A DNA stretch of 64,000 nt from Villigracilis sp024434165 (GTDB taxonomy: Bacteria > Chloroflexota > Anaerolineae > Anaerolineales > Villigracilaceae), in the NCBI GenBank assembly GCA_030263665.1, contig SZPK01000008.1:329531-393530 (forward strand). The letters are read 5' to 3'. Positions 16,626 to 25,249 of the stretch are shown here, one piece after another. The position numbers and the translations under genes are program-made. The notes under the pieces are model-generated. The model saw nothing but the letters and a program-made list of their open reading frames with translations. It was not told the origin of the DNA and did no database searches. The first letter of the stretch is position 1, and every line of letters begins with the position of its first letter.

Positions 16626-18209
16626 CTACGGAGCCGACGTTCCGTGCCGGCGATATACGAGTTTGCCCTTGATCACGGCTTCAAGATAGTAGTTTGCTTC
16701 GATGTATGCCAGAACTTCATCGAGGTTGCCGGGGGGATTTGCAGGATAGACCCCCATGGCTTTTTGCTCTTCGCGTTTGGCGGGGTCGAGCGATGGGATG
16801 GTCAGCCGTCCCATGTCAACGATGAGGACGGGGCGATTGCGTTGGATGTCTTCGAAGAAATCGTCGTTGAGGCGGTCGGAGATTTCCGAATCCACAAGGT
16901 TGGGATAGAACAGGGTCGAGTGGGGCGCGTCGCGGTGCGACATGAGATTTTCTCCAGGGTGGGTCGCCCAGAATAAAACCGTCTCGTTCGGGCGGGTGTG
17001 ATTCTCCACGTAAATGGAGATGGGCGAGCGCAGTTCCCTTTCGGAGGAAGTGAAAAGACGGTCGAAGGCTTTGAAGTAGGCAGAGGCGCGCCCGGAAAGG
17101 GTGAAGAAGAGAATGGCGAAAAATAACGAGGCGACGGTAAGAAGTGATGAATAACGGACACCCAGTGACTTGTACTTTGTAACCTGCAGCACGGAATGGA
17201 GGAAGCAGCCGGCAAGCAATGCGATGTATGGCAGCCAGTTCATGAAGTAGTGACTGTAGCTGCGCCTGGCGGGGTCGCTGAGGAGAACGGCGGCGGGCGT
17301 TCCGACGAGGAGAACGATGTACAAGGGAAGATACGGGCTTTTGATCACCTCCCTGATCTTTGCAAGGATAAGAAGGTATCCGGCGAGCCCGACCCACGCT
17401 GCAAGGTTAAGGAATTCGAATCCGACCTTCAGCGGAGAAGCGGCGGAAAGTTCCGTTTCGCTGTAAGTCAGGTTATAGATGATTGACGCTTCGAGCATGG
17501 GTCGAAACAGGCCGTGATAGGCAAAATAAGCCGAGGTGACCGCGAGGGGAATGAGCATCCCAAACGTGACCCAGAAAATCGCCGTGAAGAACGACTGAAA
17601 GTCGCGCTTCCATAAAAAAAGGAAAGCGCCGAAGATGAGGATGGTCACCGCTTCGACAACGGCGTTGTTCGGGCGGAAGAGAAGGCTGATGGAGAAGAGC
17701 AGGCCCAGGGTCAGGTTGAAGAGGCGGTGTTTGGGGGTTTGAATCAGATTAAGGAGAAGAGTCAGCGCGAGGAAGTGAAAGACCAGCGGATATTCTTCCG
17801 TAAAATTGCCGCCTTGCAGGGTGAAATCCAAGCCCCAAAGCCAGGTGAAGATTCCGAAGATTGCGGGCGCGGTTCCCCAAAGTTTTTTCAACAAATGATA
17901 CGAAGCGGCGACGGCGGAAAAAAGAAAGGCGAATTCGACGAGCCAGATTCCCCAGCGCAACCCACGCCCGAGGCGCAGGGCGAAGGCGTTTAGATAGAAG
18001 ATACCCGGCGGTTTGCTCTCCCAAACGTCCTGGTAGGGCAGGTATCCTTTTGCGATCTGTTTGCCGATGTAGGCATAGAATCCATAATCGCGCGTCGGGA
18101 TCTCGACCCCAGGATTGGCTTGTGTGAGGACGGTCAGCGCGAGAATGGCAAAGAGAAGCAGCGATAAAAACAACTGCAAAGCGGGACGAACAGCGGCATC
18201 TCTTGTCAT
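16626..18209 (-). CDS. GT39-like membrane glycosyltransferase
   Basis: A 527-residue polytopic membrane protein with about 10-11 helices. The first loop carries RDYGFYAYIGKQIAKGYLPYQDVWESKPPGIFY, the D/E-containing region typical of dolichyl-phosphate-mannose-type (GT39/ArnT-like) transferases. The C-terminal soluble portion has TVLFWATHPGENLMSHRDAP. It probably moves a lipid-linked sugar to an outer-face acceptor; donor and acceptor cannot be told. AAGG lies 5 nt before the ATG. It is divergent from the STAND regulator. Confidence 0.75.
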   Translation of the reverse strand: MTRDAAVRPALQLFLSLLLFAILALTVLTQANPGVEIPTRDYGFYAYIGKQIAKGYLPYQDVWESKPPGIFYLNAFALRLGRGLRWGIWLVEFAFLFSAVAASYHLLKKLWGTAPAIFGIFTWLWGLDFTLQGGNFTEEYPLVFHFLALTLLLNLIQTPKHRLFNLTLGLLFSISLLFRPNNAVVEAVTILIFGAFLFLWKRDFQSFFTAIFWVTFGMLIPLAVTSAYFAYHGLFRPMLEASIIYNLTYSETELSAASPLKVGFEFLNLAAWVGLAGYLLILAKIREVIKSPYLPLYIVLLVGTPAAVLLSDPARRSYSHYFMNWLPYIALLAGCFLHSVLQVTKYKSLGVRYSSLLTVASLFFAILFFTLSGRASAYFKAFDRLFTSSERELRSPISIYVENHTRPNETVLFWATHPGENLMSHRDAPHSTLFYPNLVDSEISDRLNDDFFEDIQRNRPVLIVDMGRLTIPSLDPAKREEQKAMGVYPANPPGNLDEVLAYIEANYYLEAVIKGKLVYRRHGTSAP

Positions 18210-18268
18210 TTTGCCTTTTTGGGGTGAGTGGAATTATACATTGAGCTTTTACATCCCTGCAACGATTA

Positions 18269-18312
18269 AACGGACATTTACGGGATAAAATATAAGTTGT
18301 TTTTCGTCCGTT
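18269..18312 (+). promoter_or_regulatory. Inverted repeat around the STAND regulator promoter region
   Basis: AACGGAC (18269-18275) and GTCCGTT (18306-18312) are perfect 7-bp arms separated by 30 bp of AT-rich DNA (GGGATAAAATATAAG) that could hold a -10 box. The arms are placed to serve as an operator for the regulator gene starting at 18339 or the divergent GT39-like gene. Confidence 0.45.
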
Positions 18313-18338
18313 CCCTAGTTGGATAAGCACGGATATCC

Positions 18339-21300
18339 ATGTCCCCAATTCCCGTAAGCAAAACCAAGATCGTCCCGCCCCGCCGCCGCGAGGAACTGAT
18401 CACCCGTCAGCGGCTGCTGGATATGCTGTTCGAGGCGCTGGATAAAAAACTGACGCTCGTCTCCGCCCCCGCCGGATACGGGAAGACCTCCCTGTTGATT
18501 GACCTGGCTGCTCAAAGCGACCTGCCCTGCTGCTGGCTGGCGCTGGATGAACTCGACCGCGAACCCCAGCGTTTTGCCGCGTATTTTATCGCCGCGCTGG
18601 CGGAGCGCTTCCCGACGTTCGGCAGCCGGTCGAACAGCGTGCTGGAGGGGATGAACTCGTTCGAGCAGGATATGGAACGTCTGCTGGTCACGCTCGTGAA
18701 CGAACTGTACGAGCGCGTCAAAGAACATTTCATTTTTGTTTTGGACGATTTCCACCTGCTTGAGGGGGTCTCGTCCATCAGTTCCTTTGTGAATCGTTTC
18801 GTGCAGCTGATGGACGACAACTGTCACCTCGTCATTTCCTCGCGCATGCTGGCAACCCTGACCGACCTGCCCCTGCTTGTGGCGCGTGAGCAGGTGAGCG
18901 GCTTGGGATTTTCCGACCTCGCCTTCCGTGCGGATGAGCTCCAGGCGCTGGTATTGCAGAACAGCGGAAAACACATCTCCGACGAAGAGGCGAACAGGCT
19001 CATCGAGGAATCCGAAGGGTGGATCACGGGCTTGCAGTTCTCCGGCGCGGGCATCCTGCGAAAGAAACCGGCGTCTGTGTTTGAAGACGGCGCGGGGTTG
19101 TTCGATTACCTGGGTCAGCAGGTGCTCGACCGCCAGCCGCCCGAATTGAGGGAATTCATCCTGCGCACCTCGCTGTTGGGCGAATTCGACGCGCAGCTTT
19201 GCGAATCTGTGCTTGCCCCGTTCTACCCGGAACCGCAAAACTGGCAGAACTGGATCAGGATGGTCACGCGCAACAACCTTTTTGCGCTGCCCGTCGGCGA
19301 GGATGGAAGATGGCTGCGGTATCACCACCTGTTTCTGAATTTTATCCGTCAGCGCTTCGAGATCGAACGCCCCGCTGAAGTAAAGCCGATCCTCTCCCGG
19401 CTGCAACTGGCGTACGAAAAAATGGGGGAATGGGGCAGGGCGCATCAGATCTGCCGGCAGCTGAACGATACCCAGGCGCTTGCAGGGTTGATCGAGCGCG
19501 CAGGCACCTCCATGCTGCAAAGCGCGCACCTGACCATTGAATCCTGGCTGAATGAATTGCCGCCGTCCATGCTGAGGACGAAACCCGGATTGCTCTCCAT
19601 CCGCGGGACCATTGCCTATACCAAAGGAGACCTGCAGGAAGGGCTGGATCTGCTGGCAAAGGCGGAGAAAATCTATCGGAAGGAAAAGGATGTTCCCGGT
19701 CTGATTCTGACGTTGATCCGGCGGGGGTCGGCGCTGCGTTTTGCCGGGGAGTATGAAGCGTCGCTGCGCGACGCGGAGGAGGTCATCGAACTTACGAAAG
19801 ACAACGACGACGTGCAGGTGTTGTATGCCGACGCCCTGCGCATCAAGGGACTGGCTTTATACCGGCTGGGAAGGACCAACCAGGCTGTTCCGGTATTGGA
19901 GCGCGCGCTGGAGTTGTGTCGTTTGTACGACAAAGCCAACCTGCCGCTTCTTCTGATGGAAACGGGGATGGTGTATCGCGGGGTTGGCAATTTTGCAGAC
20001 GCTCAGAAATCCTACGAGCAGGCATTGACTATCTGGCGGCAGGAGGGGAATCTATACTTCCAGGCGAGTTTGTTGAACAATCTCGGGGTTTTTTATCAAT
20101 TCCTGGGCGAATACGAAAAGTCTGCGCTGGCGTACGAGGAGGGATTGCTTTGCGCCCAACGCATCCATGATGCGCGCCTGAACGTCCTGATCTCCATCGG
20201 CTTTGGAGATTTGTATGCAGAGTTGGAAGACTTCGAAATGGCGCGTCACAACTACCAACATGCGGAAAGTGCCCTGCAGGGCATGGACAATCGCTTTCTC
20301 ATCCATTCGCTTGCACTCGCGCGGGCGAATCTGGCGTTCCTGCAAAGGGATTCCGCCCTTGCAAATGAGATCGTCGGCGAGGTAGGAGATTCGATCAATT
20401 CAAGCAATTCAAAATATGAAAAAAGCCTGCTCGACCTGCTGTGTGGGCGGCTGTATTTACTGGATGGGAATTGCAAAGAGGCGCTGGATAAGTTCACCGA
20501 ATCCGAAAACCGGTTTTCCGAGGACGGCAGGGTCGCGGAGGCGTGCGCGGCGCGGATTTGGCGCGCAGCAGCCTGTTTTCAAGCAGGGGATTCCGGGGCG
20601 GCGTTGCAGATTTTGAGCGAACTCACCACAAGTCGTGGAAAGATCCTCCACCCGGCGCTGGTCGCCGCGCACCAAGCGCACGAATGGCTGGCGGGATTGC
20701 AGTCCGCTCCGGGAGTCGGGCGCGCGGTTCGCGATCTGCTGTCACAGGCTGAACGGTTCGGGGGCAGTAGTATCCCAACCATCCGTCGGCAGTTGAGGCG
20801 CCAGGTGCGGGTGATTTCCAGCCCCACACCCCGGCTGGTCATCCAGGCGTTTGGGCAGGCTGTGGTGAGCATGGATGGCAGACCGCTGACGCTCTCCGAC
20901 TGGCAAACCCAATCGGTGCGGGAGTTATTTTTCTTTTTCCTCGCATCCACCAAGCCGCTCACCCGCGAGCAGGTTGGGGAGGCGCTTTGGAGGGAAATGT
21001 ACGAGCCATCGAAATTGAAATTGCGGTTCAAGAACGAAGTCTACCGCCTGCGGCGTGCCGTTGGGCAGGATGTCATCCAGTTCAAGGACGTTTACTATTC
21101 GTTCAACCGCAATTTGGACTATGAATACGATGTGGAAGCGTTCGAGTCGTTTCTCTCCCGGGCGAAAGCCGCAAAGGAATCGGGCGAAAAGATGGATTTT
21201 TACCAGCGCGCAGTGGACCTGGTGCGCGGTCCCTACCTCAACGACCTGTACGCAGATTGGGCAACCCAGGACCGCGAACGCCTGCGGCTGGCTCATCTTG

Positions 21301-21557
21301 ACGCGCTTTTGGCTCTCGCGGAATTGTATCTGAAACAAGCCCAGCCTCAAACCGCCATTGCCATTTGCCAGCGTATGTTGGAGATTGACCCCGGGAATGA
21401 AACCGCCTACCGAATATCCATGCAAGCCTCCCACCGGCAGGGAGACCGGGCTTCGATCACCCGTTTCTATCAGGCTTGCAGCGAAGCGCTGCGGCAGATG
21501 TTCAACCTGCCGCCCTCCAAAGAGACCGAGGAATTGTATCGGCAGCTGACAAAATAA
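18339..21557 (+). CDS. STAND-type transcriptional regulator with TPRs and C-terminal BTAD/SARP domain
   Basis: A 1072-residue MalT-like signalling ATPase. The N-terminus ISKTKIVPPRRREEL-like region is followed by Walker A SAPAGYGKTSLL (residues 42-53) and Walker B-like FIFVLDDFHLL. From about 400 to 800 there are tetratricopeptide repeats. The last 250 residues hold a winged-helix (LTLSDWQTQSVRELFFFFL ... LKLRFKNEVYRLRRAVG) plus bacterial transcriptional activator domain (YDVEAFESFLSRAK ... AIAICQRMLEIDPGNETAYR), as in SARP-type activators rather than the LuxR HTH of MalT. It probably activates transcription when a ligand or peptide triggers ATP-dependent assembly. An operon of small proteins follows after a terminator. 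Confidence 0.9.
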   Translation: MSPIPVSKTKIVPPRRREELITRQRLLDMLFEALDKKLTLVSAPAGYGKTSLLIDLAAQSDLPCCWLALDELDREPQRFAAYFIAALAERFPTFGSRSNSVLEGMNSFEQDMERLLVTLVNELYERVKEHFIFVLDDFHLLEGVSSISSFVNRFVQLMDDNCHLVISSRMLATLTDLPLLVAREQVSGLGFSDLAFRADELQALVLQNSGKHISDEEANRLIEESEGWITGLQFSGAGILRKKPASVFEDGAGLFDYLGQQVLDRQPPELREFILRTSLLGEFDAQLCESVLAPFYPEPQNWQNWIRMVTRNNLFALPVGEDGRWLRYHHLFLNFIRQRFEIERPAEVKPILSRLQLAYEKMGEWGRAHQICRQLNDTQALAGLIERAGTSMLQSAHLTIESWLNELPPSMLRTKPGLLSIRGTIAYTKGDLQEGLDLLAKAEKIYRKEKDVPGLILTLIRRGSALRFAGEYEASLRDAEEVIELTKDNDDVQVLYADALRIKGLALYRLGRTNQAVPVLERALELCRLYDKANLPLLLMETGMVYRGVGNFADAQKSYEQALTIWRQEGNLYFQASLLNNLGVFYQFLGEYEKSALAYEEGLLCAQRIHDARLNVLISIGFGDLYAELEDFEMARHNYQHAESALQGMDNRFLIHSLALARANLAFLQRDSALANEIVGEVGDSINSSNSKYEKSLLDLLCGRLYLLDGNCKEALDKFTESENRFSEDGRVAEACAARIWRAAACFQAGDSGAALQILSELTTSRGKILHPALVAAHQAHEWLAGLQSAPGVGRAVRDLLSQAERFGGSSIPTIRRQLRRQVRVISSPTPRLVIQAFGQAVVSMDGRPLTLSDWQTQSVRELFFFFLASTKPLTREQVGEALWREMYEPSKLKLRFKNEVYRLRRAVGQDVIQFKDVYYSFNRNLDYEYDVEAFESFLSRAKAAKESGEKMDFYQRAVDLVRGPYLNDLYADWATQDRERLRLAHLDALLALAELYLKQAQPQTAIAICQRMLEIDPGNETAYRISMQASHRQGDRASITRFYQACSEALRQMFNLPPSKETEELYRQLTK

Positions 21558-21586
21558 TCTCCCGCAGACATCCCGTCCACAAAGTG

Positions 21587-21622
21587 AAAATCAGCCCAAA
21601 AAGGCTGATTTTTTGTTTTTTT
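21587..21622 (+). terminator. Intrinsic terminator after the STAND regulator
   Basis: AATCAGCC/GGCTGATT stem with loop CAAAAA, followed by TTTTGTTTTTTT. Confidence 0.9.
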
Positions 21623-21692
21623 GAAGCCTGTTTTGAAGCCTGGCGGCTGATATTCTGATTTTATCAAAACCAGATAGAAAGGAAAATTTGCC

Positions 21693-21836
21693 ATGAAAAA
21701 CAAACTGAATCTCCTTGTCCTGTCCGCTTCAAAGATCAACCGCCAGCACATCCAGCTCTTTTTTGTACTACTCTCCCTGACCATGCTGGTCCTCGGCGCA
21801 GGCGCGCCGGAAGATGGCGGTGGGACCAGCCGATAG
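21693..21836 (+). CDS. Small single-span membrane peptide (47 aa)
   Basis: An ATG at 21693 with AAGGAAAA upstream opens a 47-residue frame, MKNKLNLLVLSASKINRQ..., containing one hydrophobic helix (about QLFFVLLSLTMLVLGAG) and a charged, glycine-rich tail APEDGGGTSR. Its stop TAG shares one base with the GTG start of the next gene, so the two are translationally coupled. I do not recognise a function. It may be a small membrane-anchoring or signal peptide; the coupling and ribosome-binding site argue it is real. Confidence 0.6.
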   Translation: MKNKLNLLVLSASKINRQHIQLFFVLLSLTMLVLGAGAPEDGGGTSR

Positions 21837-22423
21837 TGATTCTCCTGGTTGCCGTTTTGGCTGGTCTCCTGGTTGGAATGGGCAGGGCGCGGTTGAATGG
21901 ACAACTCTATCAGACGCCCGCGTTGCAGCACCTCTGGTTGGTTTTTGTCGCCTTCCTGCCCCAGTTCGTCATACTCTACATTCCAGCCGCCCGGCAACAA
22001 ACGCCCGATTTGTGGGCAGCAGTCTTTCTGACGGCTTCACAACTGCTCCTGCTAACATTTGCCTGGCTCAACCGGGCACTGCCCGGAATGAAAATCCTGC
22101 TCATCGGCGCGGCGCTCAATTTTGCGGTCATGGCGGCGAACGGCGGGTTCATGCCCATCAGCCCGCAAACAGCCAGCCGTCTCATCCCGGAAGAGGCGGT
22201 TGCGGATATTCCCACCGGGGAGCGTTTCGGCACAAAGGACATCCTCCTCCCGCCGGAAGATACCCTCTTCGAGGGGCTTGCGGATCGTTTCCTGCCCCCA
22301 GCCTGGTTCCCGTATCAGGTGGCTTTCAGTCTTGGCGATGTTTTTCTGGCGATCGGTGTCTTCTGGTTATTAGCCAGTCAGCCGGCAAAATCAATACCAT
22401 TAGCGAAAAGGATCACGACATGA
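21836..22423 (+). CDS. DUF5317 family membrane protein
   Basis: A 195-residue protein starting at GTG 21836, overlapping the preceding stop codon. Four or more hydrophobic helices are visible, with the DUF5317 landmarks GRARLNGQLYQ, LQLLLLTFAWLN-like helix, and NFAVMAANGGFMPISPQT. The C-terminal loop (FGTKDILLPPEDTLFEGLADRFLPP) precedes a last helix. The family is common in actinobacteria and Chloroflexota and has no proven role. The stop codon overlaps the next start (ATGA), so it is in one operon with the NHLP-like peptide. Confidence 0.8.
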   Translation: MILLVAVLAGLLVGMGRARLNGQLYQTPALQHLWLVFVAFLPQFVILYIPAARQQTPDLWAAVFLTASQLLLLTFAWLNRALPGMKILLIGAALNFAVMAANGGFMPISPQTASRLIPEEAVADIPTGERFGTKDILLPPEDTLFEGLADRFLPPAWFPYQVAFSLGDVFLAIGVFWLLASQPAKSIPLAKRITT

Positions 22424-22701
22424 TCACCTCATTTACCTACCAGACGAATTTACAACAAATGAAAGTGACCCCGGTCACGGACCCGAACGGGTTGAGCCGG
22501 GTCTTTGCTGCGGCGGTCGTCAACCGCCAATTCTGCGATATGTTGTTGAAAAACCCCCTGGAGGCGCTCCAGAACGGCTATCTGGGCGAGACGTTCACGC
22601 TCACCAAGGAAGAAAAAGACCTGATCGCCTCCATCCGCGCCGAGTCCCTGCCGGACCTCGCCAGGCAGGTGTATCAATCGCTTTCGAGTCAGTATCAATA
22701 A
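22420..22701 (+). CDS. Os1348-type NHLP-clan small protein (candidate RiPP-precursor-like)
   Basis: A 93-residue soluble protein overlapping the preceding gene by ATGA. The central part, LSRVFAAAVVNRQFCDMLLKNPLEAL...FTLTKEEKDLIASI, matches the nitrile-hydratase-leader-like (NHLP) pattern of Os1348-clan proteins: residues NRxFxxxLLxNPxxAL followed by an LTxEE helix. NHLP proteins often serve as leader peptides of RiPPs, but here there is no GG cleavage site and no core-like tail (it ends SLSSQYQ), and no modifying enzyme is directly adjacent. It may instead be a small regulatory partner of the STAND regulator or HD-GYP protein. Confidence 0.6.
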   Translation: MITSFTYQTNLQQMKVTPVTDPNGLSRVFAAAVVNRQFCDMLLKNPLEALQNGYLGETFTLTKEEKDLIASIRAESLPDLARQVYQSLSSQYQ

Positions 22702-22704
22702 GAG

Positions 22705-23742
22705 ATGCAGTTTTATTCTTCGGCTTCCCCGGATATGAATTCACAGAGTCCTGAAGGCTTGGGGGTACAGAACGACATGAAACTTCAGATTTTCCTGCCT
22801 TCCGCTCCCAACCCCCCGATTTTCAACCTCGGGCTGGCAGACATGCTGGATGAGGTCGAAGATCTTCTTTTTACGGTGGACGTGCAAGGGAGGGTGCTTT
22901 CCTTCAAAGCAAGGAACGGCGTCAATTTGAGCCATTTCAAGCCATCCAGCCTGATGGTTCGGGATATGGTGCCCGCCCGCACACGCCTGAAATATGAACA
23001 CGCTTTCAGCCAGGTTACAGACGGCAGCCGGTTTGCCATGTTTGAGGTCATGCTCTCCCTGCCGGAAAAAGGCGCAGCCTGGTTCGAGTTCCGTTTTCTT
23101 CCAATCATGGATCAGAACCTGGCATTGTTCGTTTGGAATGTCAGCGGGTATAAAGCGCTCTCCAAAACCGTTGCCAACGCCCCCATTTTCATCAACAAGA
23201 TGATCGAGGGCTGGTCACGCGCGCTCTATCTGCGAGACTTTGAAACGGAAGATCATACCCGGCGCGTGGTTGCGACAACCATGCAGCTCGCCAGGCGGCT
23301 CGGCGTTCCCGAATATGAAATGGTACACATCCGCCGCGGCGGGGAACTGCACGATATCGGGAAGATCGCCATTCCCGACCATATCCTGCTGAAAAATGGG
23401 GCGCTCTCGAAGGAAGAAAGAGAGATCATGCAGAAACATCCCATGATCGCCGCCGAGATCATGAAAGGAATTCCTCAAATCGAGCGTGCTATGGTCATTC
23501 CGCGCTCGCACCACGAGAAATGGGATGGAAGCGGATACCCGGAAGGGCTCAAAGGCGAAAGCATTCCCCTGTTCGCGCGAATCTTTGCTCTTGCAGATGT
23601 CTACGACGCCCTGACTTCCGACAGACCCTATCGCCGCGCATGGTCCAAGGCGGATGCGCTTGCTTATATTCACACGGAATCGGGCAGGTATTTCGATCCG
23701 TCCATTACGCCCGTGTTTCTGGATATGCTCTCGGAAGGATGA
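22705..23742 (+). CDS. PAS-like sensor/HD-GYP domain protein
   Basis: A 345-residue cytoplasmic protein. Residues about 45-155 look like a PAS fold (DEVEDLLFTVDVQGRVLSFKA ... FEVMLSLPEKGAAWFEFRFLPI). From about 175 to the end is an HD-GYP domain with HTRRVVATTMQLA, ELHDIGKIAIPDHIL and HHEKWDGSGYP, plus ALADVYDALTSDRPYR, the full metal and GYP set for hydrolysing cyclic di-GMP. The ATG at 22705 is 3 nt after the previous stop; ATGs at 22735 and 22777 are alternatives. It closes the small operon that begins at 21693 and likely links that operon to second-messenger control. Confidence 0.9.
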   Translation: MQFYSSASPDMNSQSPEGLGVQNDMKLQIFLPSAPNPPIFNLGLADMLDEVEDLLFTVDVQGRVLSFKARNGVNLSHFKPSSLMVRDMVPARTRLKYEHAFSQVTDGSRFAMFEVMLSLPEKGAAWFEFRFLPIMDQNLALFVWNVSGYKALSKTVANAPIFINKMIEGWSRALYLRDFETEDHTRRVVATTMQLARRLGVPEYEMVHIRRGGELHDIGKIAIPDHILLKNGALSKEEREIMQKHPMIAAEIMKGIPQIERAMVIPRSHHEKWDGSGYPEGLKGESIPLFARIFALADVYDALTSDRPYRRAWSKADALAYIHTESGRYFDPSITPVFLDMLSEG

Positions 23743-23810
23743 TTTTGATTCGCTTTTCGGCGCATCGGGGATTCGGAGGGGAAGCCTGATGCGAAAGGGG
23801 TCTTATGGGG

Positions 23811-23838
23811 TACGCGCCGGTCTTTACACCGGCGCGTA
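23811..23838. terminator. Perfect hairpin between convergent genes
   Basis: TACGCGCCGGT and ACCGGCGCGTA are perfect 11-bp arms around CTTTAC. It lies between the stop codons of the HD-GYP gene and the XRE-type gene and can end transcription from both sides, although the T-run is weak. Confidence 0.6.
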
Positions 23839-23842
23839 ATCT

Positions 23843-24973
23843 TTAATTCCGCGTGCGCCCAAGCCTTCGTTGTTTTTCCGCTTCGTTTACCACCAGGAGG
23901 GTCATAGCTGCCAGGAGGAGAACAGCGCCCATAACCGGAGACGTGAGCGTGGAATGAAACTCAATAAAGAACCACGCCCATAAGGGTCCGAGCAGGGCAA
24001 ACACGAAAAAGATACCGCCATCCTTGAAGCGAAGGCGGCCGTACGCAAGCCAGAGATTGTAGGGAATGAGATGCGCGCCCGCATAACCGACTGCAATGGG
24101 AAGGGCGATTTTCATAAACTCGACCCATGCCGCCTGCGCGCCAATCAGGTTCTGCACAGACGTAAGCACAAAGATCACGAAATACCCAACATGGAAACCC
24201 ACATACGCCCCCTGGTGGACGTAAAGATGAAGGACGGGGGAACGCGATAACCCTTTCTCCTTCCAAAATTCCTTTCCACCCGCGCCGGTCATCGCGCCGA
24301 TGAGCAGCGGCAGGATAAGACTCCCAATCGTGTATAAGACCATAGATTGCACGACAGTCCCGTTCGTGGGCGGCCGCTGCAAAGACGGCGCAACCAGCCA
24401 ATAGGCAATGACCCAAATCCAGACCCACAGGATCGCACGCAGCACATCGAAAACCGAGAGGCGGTCTGTAAATTTTCTTATCAACGCCACAGTCATCCGC
24501 GGCCAAACCGGCGAAGGTCCCTTGCGCGCCTTATCCATGATCTCCTCGAATTCCGAGGCGGAGATAAAGAAAATATCCCTGAGCAAGGACTGCAGATACG
24601 AATAAGACTCCTTTGAAGCGGATTCGGGCGCCGGGGGATCATCCGCTTCAAACGGACCCGGAAACAGTTCCTCCTTTTCGAGCTGGTTCAAGGCCCGATA
24701 GTTTCCCGCTTCCAGTAACCGGTCGGCATCCGCAGGCGATTGGACGCCCCCATGTTGTTTCAAAATTTTCACCAGGCTGAGCAAAAGCAGGCGCTCATCG
24801 GCATTGATCCTGCTTTCGTTTCGTTCCCAATCGCTGACCGCCGCGCCGCTGTAATGAACGCCCATTTCATCGAACAAAAAATCCCCCAGTTTTTCCTGGG
24901 TCAGCCGTCTTCCGGTGGAGGAGTCTTTGCATTGCTCTCGAAAAGAACGGAGCAGGCTTCCGAAATCGCTCAT
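23843..24973 (-). CDS. XRE-type helix-turn-helix membrane protein
   Basis: A 376-residue protein. The N-terminal 70 residues form a lambda-repressor-like HTH (LLRSFREQC...RRLTQEKLGDFLFDEMGVHYSGAAVSDWERNESR). A soluble linker with an acidic/proline patch follows, then five or six hydrophobic helices from about residue 205 to 365. It is thus a membrane-bound DNA-binding protein, probably converting a membrane signal into gene control. ATG 24973 is chosen because GAGG precedes it and the HTH begins directly after; upstream in-frame codons are not typical of the family. A palindromic site at 25100-25117 resembles sites upstream of the Com-like regulator, suggesting linked control. Confidence 0.75.
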   Translation of the reverse strand: MSDFGSLLRSFREQCKDSSTGRRLTQEKLGDFLFDEMGVHYSGAAVSDWERNESRINADERLLLLSLVKILKQHGGVQSPADADRLLEAGNYRALNQLEKEELFPGPFEADDPPAPESASKESYSYLQSLLRDIFFISASEFEEIMDKARKGPSPVWPRMTVALIRKFTDRLSVFDVLRAILWVWIWVIAYWLVAPSLQRPPTNGTVVQSMVLYTIGSLILPLLIGAMTGAGGKEFWKEKGLSRSPVLHLYVHQGAYVGFHVGYFVIFVLTSVQNLIGAQAAWVEFMKIALPIAVGYAGAHLIPYNLWLAYGRLRFKDGGIFFVFALLGPLWAWFFIEFHSTLTSPVMGAVLLLAAMTLLVVNEAEKQRRLGRTRN

Positions 24974-24997
24974 GGGCTGGACCTCAAATTCAAGCAA

Positions 24998-25017
24998 CGC
25001 TTGAGCGTTCTCAAGCG
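24998..25017 (-). promoter_or_regulatory. Palindrome just upstream of the XRE-type gene
   Basis: CGCTTGAG and CTCAAGCG are perfect 8-bp arms around CGTT, 25-44 bp before the ATG at 24973. It may be an autoregulatory operator or a leader hairpin. Confidence 0.45.
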
Positions 25018-25099
25018 ATTCCCGATGGTATTCTCGTCTTTGCAGGGCTATAAAACAAGGGAGAAATGAACAACCCTGCACTTTAACAGTTTATGGCTC

Positions 25100-25117
25100 T
25101 TCCCTAACGAACGGGAA
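25100..25117. promoter_or_regulatory. Candidate regulator-binding dyad TTCCC-N8-GGGAA
   Basis: TTCCCTAACGAACGGGAA is an 18-bp dyad about 127 bp upstream of the XRE-type gene start. A near copy (TTGCCTAACGGGCGGGAA) lies upstream of the response regulator gene, and the core CTAACGAAC recurs (inverted) between the kinase gene and the peptide gene. The remaining part of the 24974-25249 gap holds an AAAGGACAC-type repeat (25126-25213). Confidence 0.5.
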
Positions 25118-25125
25118 AACGTCTC

Positions 25126-25213
25126 ACCACAAAGGACACCAAGCACACAAAGGGGAAAAGAGTGCCGTTTTTTCAGGATTTCTCCTTCGTGACCGTCGTG
25201 TCCTTTGTGTTTA
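25126..25213. repeat. CACAAAGGACAC-type imperfect inverted repeat
   Basis: CACAAAGGACACCAAGCACA on the left is answered by GTGTCCTTTGTG on the right. It lies between the stop codon of the kinase gene and the XRE-type gene. Confidence 0.45.
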
Positions 25214-25249
25214 ATAATGGCTTTCCTGTTAAAAACGGTAGAGCCCAGT

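Noticed and set aside
21814..22701. 295-codon frame starting before DUF5317
   Set aside because: Its first 200 codons are an out-of-frame reading of the DUF5317 gene; only the last 93 codons, from ATG 22420, are the real NHLP-like protein.
22420..22701. A complete RiPP biosynthetic cluster around the NHLP-like peptide
   Set aside because: No radical SAM, LanM, YcaO, cyclodehydratase or ABC exporter gene is present nearby, and the peptide lacks a GG leader site.
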